Assembly: GCA_037013495.1 (NCBI GenBank)
Contig: CM072810.1
Span: forward strand, 36,671,843 to 36,735,842
DNA: 64,000 nt
Direction of reading: 5' to 3'
DNA from: Hippophae tibetana
Taxonomy: Eukaryota > Streptophyta > Magnoliopsida > Rosales > Elaeagnaceae
The position numbers and the translations under genes were made by a program. The notes under the pieces are model-generated. The model did not search any database. It saw nothing but the letters and a program-made list of their open reading frames with translations, and was not told the origin of the DNA. Of the stretch, positions 51,189-61,204 are shown one piece after another. Within the stretch, counting starts at the first letter, position 1, and every line of letters begins with the position of its first letter.

Positions 51189-54100
51189 TCCGAGCTCTAA
51201 AATGATTATTTCAATGAATTTATAGTTGTATTTCTTCCAAGCGACTTCAAACATTTTCGAGACCACTCATATAGCCATTTGAGCAGAAAACTAAATCTAA
51301 AACTATGCAGTCGAACATAAATTTTGAACTCTATATCATGCAAGAGGATGAAACTTTGAACAAATTCTACGCAGGTTTTTCAAACATTATCAACTACTCG
51401 TACAATTTGGATGGACCTATTTGGAAAAAAAAGTAGATTGACAAAATTGTTGTTAGCCTTAATTATCATTTTCAAGAAAAAGATACCTTGCTTAAATCCA
51501 TATTGAAGGCCAGTGAACTTACTGTTAAATGAATCAGTTGGGAACTTATTCGAACTACATTATTTGTTGCCAAGATGATAGCAATCCACTTTCGTGGACG
51601 GAAAGAGCTTGACTTTATATACATCAAGTATAGTGGTACGAGCGAAGCTATTTTGACATAATTGTTAGAAATGATGAATCTAATACCAATGAAGAGAAAA
51701 TATCTATACTTTCCCAGAGATTTACTAAATTTCTTAGAAAGAATAAAACCGTTTTTAGGGATTTAAAAAAAAGGTAATCCGAGCTCTAAAATGATTATTT
51801 CAATGAATTTATAGTTGTATTTCTTCCAAGCGACTTCAAACATTTTGGAGACCACTCATATAGGCATTTGAGCAAAAAACTAAATCTAGAACTATGGAGC
51901 TGAACATAAATTTTGAACTCTATATCATGCAAGAGGATGAAACATTGAACAAATTCTATGCAGGTTTTTCAATCATTATCAACTGCCCGTACAATTTGGA
52001 TGGACCTATTTGGAAAAAAAAGTAGATTGAGAAAATTGTTGTTAGCCTACATTATCATTTTCAAGAAAAAGATACCTTGCTTAAATCCATATAGAAGGCC
52101 TGTGAACATACTGTTAAATGAATCAGTTGCGAAATTATTCGAACTGCATTATTTGTTGCCAAGATGATAGCAATCCACTTTCGCGGATGGAAAGAGCTTG
52201 ACTTTATAGACATCAAGTATAGTGGTACGAGCGAAGCTATTTTGACAAAATTGTTAGAAATGAGGAATCTAATAACAATGAAGAGAAAATATCTATACTT
52301 TCCCATAGATTTAATAAATTTCTTAGAAAGAATAAAACCGTTTTTAGGAATTTAAAAAAAAGGTAATCCGAGCTCTAAAATGATTATTTCAATGAATTTA
52401 TAGTTGTATTTCTTCCAAGCGACTTCAAACATTTTGGAGACCACTCATATAGGCATTTGAGCAGAAAACTAAATCTAGAACTATGCAGTCGAACATAAAT
52501 TTTGAACTCTAAATCATGCAAGAGGATGAAACTTTGAACAAATTCTACGCAGGTTTTTCAAACATTATCAACTACTCGTACAATTTGGATGGACCTATTT
52601 GGAAAAAAAAGTAGATTGACAAAATTGTTGTTAGCCTACATTATCATTTTCAAGAAAAAGATACCTTGCTTAAATCCATATTGAAGGCCTATGAACTTAC
52701 TGTTAAATGAATCAGTTGAGAAATTATTCGAACTGTAATATTTGTGGCTAAGAGGATAGCAATCCACTTTCGCGGACGGAAAGAGCTTGACTTTATATAC
52801 ATCAAGTATAGTGGTACGAGCGAAGCTATTTTGACATAATTGTTAGAAATGATGAATCTAATACCAATGAAGAGAAAATATCTATACTTTCCCAGAGATT
52901 TACTAAATTTCTTAGAAAGAATAAAACCGTTTTTAGGGATTTAAAAAAAAGGTAATCCGAGCTCTAAAATGATTATTTCAATGAATTTATAGTTGTATTT
53001 CTTCCAAGCGACTTCAAACATTTTGGAGACCACTCATATAGGCATTTGAGCAAAAAACTAAATCTAGAACTATGGAGCTGAACATAAATTTTGAACTCTA
53101 TATCATGCAAGAGGATGAAACATTGAACAAATTCTATGCAGGTTTTTCAATCATTATCAACTGCCCGTACAATTTGGATGGACCTATTTGGAAAAAAAAG
53201 TAGATTGAGAAAATTGTTGTTAGCCTACATTATCATTTTCAAGAAAAAGATACCTTGCTTAAATCCATATAGAAGGCCTGTGAACATACTGTTAAATGAA
53301 TCAGTTGCGAAATTATTCGAACTGCATTATTTGTTGCCAAGATGATAGCAATCCACTTTCGCGGATGGAAAGAGCTTGACTTTATAGACATCAAGTATAG
53401 TGGTACGAGCGAAGCTATTTTGACAAAATTGTTAGAAATGAGGAATCTAATAACAATGAAGAGAAAATATCTATACTTTCCCATAGATTTAATAAATTTC
53501 TTAGAAAGAATAAAACCGTTTTTAGGAATTTAAAAAAAAGGTAATCCGAGCTCTAAAATGATTATTTCAATGAATTTATAGTTGTATTTCTTCCAAGCGA
53601 CTTCAAACATTTTGGAGACCACTCATATAGGCATTTGAGCAGAAAACTAAATCTAGAACTATGCAGTCGAACATAAATTTTGAACTCTAAATCATGCAAG
53701 AGGATGAAACTTTGAACAAATTCTACGCAGGTTTTTCAAACATTATCAACTACTCGTACAATTTGGATGGACCTATTTGGAAAAAAAAGTAGATTGACAA
53801 AATTGTTGTTAGCCTACATTATCATTTTCAAGAAAAAGATACCTTGCTTAAATCCATATTGAAGGCCTATGAACTTACTGTTAAATGAATCAGTTGAGAA
53901 ATTATTCGAACTGTAATATTTGTGGCTAAGAGGATAGCAATCCACTTTCGCGGACGGAAAGAGCTTGACTTTATATACATCAAGTATAGTGGTACGAGCG
54001 AAGCTATTTTGACATAATTGTTAGAAATGAAGGATCTAATACCAATGAAGAGAAAATATCTATACTTTCCCAGAGATTTACTAAATTTCTTAGAAAGAAT

Positions 54101-54722
54101 AAAACCGTTTTTAGGGATTTAGAAAAAAGGTAATCCGAGCTCTAAAATGATTATTTCAATGAATTGATAGTTGTATTTCTTCCAAGCGACTTCAAACATT
54201 TTGGAGACCACTCATATAGGCATTTGAGCAAAAAATTAAATCTAGAACTATGGAGCTGAACATAAATTTTGAACTCTATATCATCCAAGAGGATGAAACT
54301 TTGAACAAATTCTATGCAGGTTTTTCAATCATTATCAACTGCCCGTACAATTTGGATGGACCTATTTGGAAAAAAAAGTAGATTGAGAAAATTGTTGTTA
54401 GCCTACATTATCATTTTCAAGAAAAAGATACCTTGCTTAAATCCATATAGAAGGCCTGTGAACATACTGTTAAATGAATCAGTTGCGAAATTATTCGAAC
54501 TGCATTATTTGTTGCCAAGATGATAGCAATCCACTTTCGCGGATGGAAAGAGCTTGACTTTATAGATATCAAGTATAGTGGTACGAGCGAAGCTATTTTG
54601 ACATAATTGTTAGAAATGATGAATCTAATAACAATGAAGAGAAAATATCTATACTTTCCCAGAGATTTACTAAATTTCTTAGAAAGAATAAAACCATTTT
54701 TAGGGATTTAAAAAAAAGGTAA
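51189..54722 (+). repeat. Dimeric (E or D/E)-F higher-order repeat, 1178 bp, three copies
   Basis: Dimers lie at 51189-52366, 52367-53544 and 53545-54722. The F units at 51778 and 52956 share GAAACATTGAAC, AATGAGGAATC and TTTAGGAATTT. The first units of dimers 2 and 3 are the same D/E hybrid, with TTTGTGGCTAAGAGG followed by CGCGGACGG and TATATACATC. The unit at 51189 has lost the TCTAGA site (AATCTAAAAC). Confidence 0.85.
52367..52955 (+). repeat. Hybrid D/E monomer (also at 53545-54133)
   Basis: Class D markers run to AGGATAGC at about 52759. Class E markers (CGGACGG, TATATACATC, GACATAATTG and CCCAGAGATTT) follow. The switch lies between about 52756 and 52799. The unit at 53545 has the same switch and the same private TTTGTGGCTAAG, so the hybrid formed once and was then copied in the 1178-bp dimer. 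Confidence 0.82.
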
Positions 54723-55901
54723 TCCGAGCTCTAAAATGATTATTTCAATGAATTTATAGTTGTATTTCTTCCAAGCGACTTCAAACATTTTGGAGACCAC
54801 TCATATAGGCATTTGAGCAGAAAACTAAATCTAGAACTATGCAGTCGAACATAAATTTTGAACTCTAAATCATGCAAGAGGATGAAACTTTGAACAAATT
54901 CTACGCAGGTTTTTCAAACATTATCAACTACTCGTACAATTTGGATGGACCTATTTGGAAAAAAAAGTAGATTGACAAAATTGTTGTTAGCCTACATTAT
55001 CATTTTCAAGAAAAAGATACCTTGCTTAAATCCATATTGAAGGCCTATGAACTTACTGTTAAATGAATCAGTTGAGAAATTATTCGAACTGTAATATTTG
55101 TTGCTAAGAGGATAGCAATCCACTTTCGCGGAGGGAAAGAGCTTGACTTTATAGACATCAAGTATAGTGGTACGAGCGAAGCAATTTTGACACAATTGTT
55201 AGAATTGATGAATCTAATACCAATGAAGAGAAAATATCTATACTTTCCCATAGATTTACAAAATTTCTTAGAAAGAATAAACCCGTTTTTAGGAATTTAG
55301 AAAAAAGGTAATCCGAGCTCCAAAATGATTATTTCAATGAATTTATAGTGGTATTTCTTCCAAGAAACTTCAAACATTTTGGAGACCACTCATATAGGCA
55401 TTTGAACAAAAAACTAAATCTAGAACTATGCAGTCGTACATAAATTTTGAACTCTATATCATGCAAGAGGATGAAACTTTGAACAAATTCTACGCAGGTT
55501 TTTCATACATTATCAACTACTCGTACAATTTGGATGGACCTATTTGGAAAAAAAAGTAGATTGACAAAATTGTTGTTAGCCTTAATTATCATTTTCAAGA
55601 AAAAGATACCTTGCTTAAATCCATATTGAAGGCCATGTGAACTTACTGTTAAATGAATCAGTTGGGAACTTATTCGAACTACATTATTTGTTGCCAAGAT
55701 GATAGCAATCCACTTTCGTGGACGGAAAGAGCTTGACTTTATATACATCAAGTATAGTGGTACGAGCGAAGCTATTTTGACATAATTGTTAGAAATGATG
55801 AATCTAATACCAATGAAGAGAAAATATCTATACTTTCCCAGAGATTTACTAAATTTCTTAGAAAGAATAAAACCGTTTTTAGGGATTTAAAAAAAAGGTA
55901 A
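54723..55901 (+). repeat. D unit and E unit between two higher-order blocks
   Basis: The unit at 54723 is class D, with the TTTACAAAATTTC and TTTAGGAATTTAG ending. The unit at 55312 is class E with a 5' end like that at 41176 (GAGCTCCAAAATG and TAGTGGTATTTC) and is 590 bp because of an extra base in GGCCATGTGAAC near 55636. The same pair of endings and beginnings recurs at 62383 and 62972. Confidence 0.78.
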
Positions 55902-58900
55902 TCCGAGCTCTAAAATGATTATTTCAATGAATTTATAGTTGTATTTCTTCCAAGCGACTTCAAACATTTTGGAGACCACTCATATAGGCATTTGAGCAAA
56001 AAACTAAATCTAGAACTATGCAGCTGAACATAAATTTTGAACTCTATATCATGCAAGAGGATGAAACTTTGAACAAATTCTATGCAGGTTTTTCAATCAT
56101 TATCAACTGCCCGTACAATTTGGATGGACCTATTTGGAAAAAAAAGTAGATTGAGAAAATTGTTGTTAGCCTACATTATCATATTCAAGAAAAAGATACC
56201 TTGCTTAAATCCATATAGAAGGCCTGTGAACTTACTGTTAAATGAATCAGTTGCGAAATTATTCGAACTACATTATTTGTTGCCAAGATGATAGCAATCC
56301 ACTTTCGCGGATGGAAAGAGCTTGACTTTATAGACATCAAGTATAGTGTACGAGCGAAGCTATTTTGACACAATTGTTAGAAATTATGAATCTAATAACA
56401 ATGAAGGGAAAATATCTATACTTTCCCATAGATTTACTAAATTTCTTAGAAAGAATAAAACCGTTTTTAGGGATTTAAAAAAAAGCTAATCCGAGCTCTA
56501 AAATGATTATTTCAATGAATTTATAGTTGTATTTCGTCCAAGCGACTTCAAACATTTTCGAGACCACTCATATAGCCATTTGAGCAGAAAACTAAATCTA
56601 GAACTATGCAGTCGAACATAAATTTTGAACTCTATATCATGCAAGAGGATGAAACTTTGAACAAATTCTACGCAGGTTTTTGAAACATTATCAACTACTC
56701 GTACAATTTGGATATACCTATTTGGAAAAAAAAGTAGATTGACAAAATTGTTGTTAGCCTACATTATCATTTTCAAGAAAAAGATACCTTGCTTAAATCC
56801 ATATAGAAGGCCATGTGAACTTACTGTTAAATGAATCAGTTGCGAAATTATTCGAACTGCATTATTTGTTGCCAAGATGATAGCAATCCACTTTCGCGGA
56901 TGGAAAGAGCTTGACTTTATAGACATCAAGTATAGTGGTACGAGCGAAGCTATTTTGACACAATTGTTAGAAATTATGAATCTAATAACAATGAAGGGAA
57001 AATATCTATACTTTCCCATAGATTTACTAAATTTCTTAGAAAGAATAAAACCGTTTTTAGGGATTTAAAAAAAAGGTAATCCGAGCTCCAAAATGATTAT
57101 TTCAATGAATTTATAGTTGTATTTCTTCCAAGCGACTTCAAACATTTTTGAGACCACTCATATAGCCATTTGAGCAGAAAACTAAATCTAGAACTATGCA
57201 GTCGAACATAAATTTTGAACTCTATATCATGCAAGAGGATGAAACTTTGAACAAATTCTACGCAGGTTTTTCAAACATTATCAACTACTCGTACAATTTG
57301 GATGGACCTATTTGGAAAAAAAAGTAGATTGACAAAATTGTTGTTAGCCTTAATTATCTTTTTCAAGAAAAAGATACCTTGCTTAAATCCATATTGAAGG
57401 CCAGTGAACTTACTGTTAAATGAATCAGTTGGGAACTTATTCGAACTACATTATTTGTTGCCAAGATGATAGCAATCCACTTTCGTGGACGGAAAGAGCT
57501 TGACTTTATATACATCAAGTATAGTGGTACGAGCGAAGCTATTTTGACATAATTGTTAGAAATGATGAATCTAATACCAATGAAGAGAAAATATCTATAC
57601 TTTCCCAGAGATTTACTAAATTTCTTAGAAAGAATAAAACCGTTTTTAGGGATTTAAAAAAAAGGTAATCCGAGCTCTAAAATGATTATTTCAATGAATT
57701 TATAGTTGTATTTCTTCCAAGCGACTTCAAACATTTTGGAGACCACTCATATAGGCATTTGAGCAAAAAACTAAATCTAGAACTATGGAGCTGAACATAA
57801 ATTTTGAACTCTATATCATGCAAGAGGATGAAACTTTGAACAAATTCTATGCAGGTTTTTCAATCATTATCAACTGCCCGTACAATTTGGATGGACCTAT
57901 TTGGAAAAAAAAGTAGATTGAGAAAATTGTTGTTAGCCTACATTATCATTTTCAAGAAAAAGATACCTTGCTTAAATCCATATAGAAGGCCATGTGAACT
58001 TACTGTTAAATGAATCAGTTGCGAAATTATTCGAACTGCATTATTTGTTGCCAAGATGATAGCAATCCACTTTCGCGGATGGAAAGAGCTTGACTTTATA
58101 GACATCAAGTATAGTGGTACGAGCGAAGCTATTTTGACACAATTGTTAGAAATTATGAATCTAATAACAATGAAGGGAAAATATCTATACTTTCCCATAG
58201 ATTTACTAAATTTCTTAGAAAGAATAAAACCGTTTTTAGGGATTTAAAAAAAAGGTAATCCGAGCTCCAAAATGATTATTTCAATGAATTTATAGTTGTA
58301 TTTCTTCCAAGCGACTTCAAACATTTTCGAGACCACTCATATAGCCATTTGAGCAGAAAACTAAATCTAGAACTATGCAGTCGAACATAAATTTTGAACT
58401 CTATATCATGCAAGAGGATGAAACTTTGAACAAATTCTACGCAGGTTTTTCAAACATTATCAACTACTCGTACAATTTGGATGGACCTATTTGGAAAAAA
58501 AAGTAGATTGACAAAATTGTTGTTAGCCTTAATTATCATTTTGAAGAAAAAGATACCTTGCTTAAACCCATATTGAAGGCCAGTGAACTTACTGTTAAAT
58601 GAATCAGTTGGGAACTTATTCGAACTACATTATTTGTTGCCAAGATGATAGCAATCCACTTTCGTGGACGGAAAGAGCTTGACTTTATATACATCAAGTA
58701 TAATGGTACGAGCGAAGCTATTTTGACATAATTGTTAGAAATGATGAATCTAATACCAATGAAGAGAAAATATCTATACTTTCCCAGAGATTTACTAAAT
58801 TTCTTAGAAAGAATAAAACCGTTTTTAGGGATTTAAAAAAAAGGTAATCCGAGCTCTAAAATGATTATTTCAATGAATTTATAGTTGTATTTCTTCCAAG

Positions 58901-60026
58901 CGACTTCAAACATTTTGGAGACCACTCATATAGGCATTTGAGCAAAAAACTAAATCTAGAACTATGGAGCTGAACATAAATTTTGAACTCTATATCATGC
59001 AAGAGGATGAAACTTTGAACAAATTCTATGCAGGTTTTTCAATCATTATCAACTGCCCGTACAATTTGGATGGACCTATTTGGAAAAAAAAGTAGATTGA
59101 GAAAATTGTTGTTAGCCTACATTATCATTTTCAAGAAAAAGATACCTTGCTTAAATCCATATAGAAGGCCATGTGAACTTACTGTTAAATGAATCAGTTG
59201 CGAAATTATTCGAACTGCATTATTTGTTGCCAAGATGATAGCAATCCACTTTCGCGGATGGAAAGAGCTTGACTTTATAGACATCAAGTATAGTGGTACG
59301 AGCGAAGCTATTTTGACACAATTGTTAGAAATTATGAATCTAATAACAATGAAGGGAAAATATCTATACTTTCCCATAGATTTACTAAATTTCTTAGAAA
59401 GAATAAAACCGTTTTTAGGGATTTAAAAAAAAGGTAATCCGAGCTCCAAAATGATTATTTCAATGAATTTATAGTTGTATTTCTTCCAAGCGACTTCAAA
59501 CATTTTCGAGACCACTCATATAGCCATTTGAGCAGAAAACTAAATCTAGAACTATGCAGTCGAACATAAATTTTGAACTCTATATCATGCAAGAGGATGA
59601 AACTTTGAACAAATTCTACGCAGGTTTTTCAAACATTATCAACTACTCCTACAATTTGGATGGACCTATTTGGAAAAAAAAGTAGATTGACAAAATTGTT
59701 GTTAGCCTTAATTATAATTTTCAAGAAAAAGATACCTTGCTTAAACCCATATTGAAGGCCAGTGAACTTACTGTTAAATGAATCAGTTGGGAACTTATTC
59801 GAACTACATTATTTGTTGCCAAGATGATAGCAATCCACTTTCGTGGACGGAAAGAGCTTGACTTTATATACATCAAGTATAGTGGTACGAGCGAAGCTAT
59901 TTTGACATAATTGTTAGAAATGATGAATCTAATACCAATGAAGAGAAAATATCTATACTTTCCCAGAGATTTACTAAATTTCTTAGAAAGAATAAAACCG
60001 TTTTTAGGGATTTAAAAAAAAGGTAA
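55902..60026 (+). repeat. Heptameric block, 4125 bp, with nested 1179-bp dimers
   Basis: Seven units at 55902, 56490, 57080, 57669, 58259, 58848 and 59438. The first (588 bp, with the deletion in AGTGTACGAG) and the second (590 bp, with GGCCATGTGAAC, TTTTTGAAACATT and GGATATACC) recur 4125 bp downstream at 60027 and 60615. Inside the block, E-F dimers repeat at 57080, 58259 and 59438 with a 1179-bp period. Their F units (57669 and 58848) carry the same extra base in GGCCATGTGAAC, and their E units share CCTTAATTAT. Confidence 0.86.
56490..57079 (+). repeat. Hybrid E/F monomer with one-base insertion at the switch (also 60615-61204)
   Basis: The 5' part is class E: TTTTCGAGACC, CATATAGCC, GAGCAGAAAAC, GCAGTCG, TACTCG and TTGACAAAATTG. 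From ATATAGAAGG onward it is class F: TTGCGAAATTATTC and CGCGGATGG. At the switch it reads GGCCATGTGAAC (about 56809-56820), where E has GGCCAGTGAAC and F has GGCCTGTGAAC. The extra base makes the unit 590 bp. The recurrence at 60615 is the heptamer copy. Confidence 0.83.
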
Positions 60027-61204
60027 TCCGAGCTCTAAAATGATTATTTCAATGAATTTATAGTTGTATTTCTTCCAAGCGACTTCAAACATTTTGGAGA
60101 CCACTCATATAGGCATTTGAGCAAAAAACTAAATCTAGAACTATGCAGCTGAACATAAATTTTGAACTCTATATCATGCAAGAGGATGAAACTTTGAACA
60201 AATTCTATGCAGGTTTTTCAATCATTATCAACTGCCCGTACAATTTGGATGGACCTATTTGGAAAAAAAAGTAGATTGAGAAAATTGTTGTTAGCCTACA
60301 TTATCATATTCAAGAAAAAGATACCTTGCTTAAATCCATATAGAAGGCCTGTGAACTTACTGTTAAATGAATCAGTTGCGAAATTATTCGAACTACATTA
60401 TTTGTTGCCAAGATGATAGCAATCCACTTTCGCGGATGGAAAGAGCTTGACTTTATAGACATCAAGTATAGTGTACGAGCGAAGCTATTTTGACACAATT
60501 GTTAGAAATTATGAATCTAATAACAATGAAGGGAAAATATCTATACTTTCCCATAGATTTACTAAATTTCTTAGAAAGAATAAAACCGTTTTTAGGGATT
60601 TAAAAAAAAGGTAATCCGAGCTCTAAAATGATTATTTCAATGAATTTATAGTTGTATTTCTTCCAAGCGACTTCAAACATTTTCGAGACCACTCATATAG
60701 CCATTTGAGCAGAAAACTAAATCTAGAACTATGCAGTCGAACATAAATTTTGAACTCTATATCATGCAAGAGGATGAAACTTTGAACAAATTCTACGCAG
60801 GTTTTTGAAACATTATCAACTACTCGTACAATTTGGATATACCTATTTGGAAAAAAAAGTAGATTGACAAAATTGTTGTTAGCCTACATTATCATTTTCA
60901 AGAAAAAGATACCTTGCTTAAATCCATATAGAAGGCCATGTGAACTTACTGTTAAATGAATCAGTTGCGAAATTATTCGAACTGCATTATTTGTTGCCAA
61001 GATGATAGCAATCCACTTTCGCGGATGGAAAGAGCTTGACTTTATAGACATCAAGTATAGTGGTACGAGCGAAGCTATTTTGACACAATTGTTAGAAATT
61101 ATGAATCTAATAACAATGAAGGGAAAATATCTATACTTTCCCATAGATTTACTAAATTTCTTAGAAAGAATAAAACCGTTTTTAGGGATTTAAAAAAAAG
61201 GTAA
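60027..61204 (+). repeat. Second copy of the first two heptamer units
   Basis: Units 60027 (588 bp) and 60615 (590 bp) match 55902 and 56490 at a spacing of 4125 bp, including CATATTCAAG, AGTGTACGAG, AAATTATGAATC, GAAGGGAAA and GGATATACC. The third unit (61205) still resembles 57080 but differs at the start (GAGCTCTAAAATG, not GAGCTCCAAAATG) and ends as AACCCG. The shared segment therefore fades between about 61200 and 61730. Confidence 0.86.
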
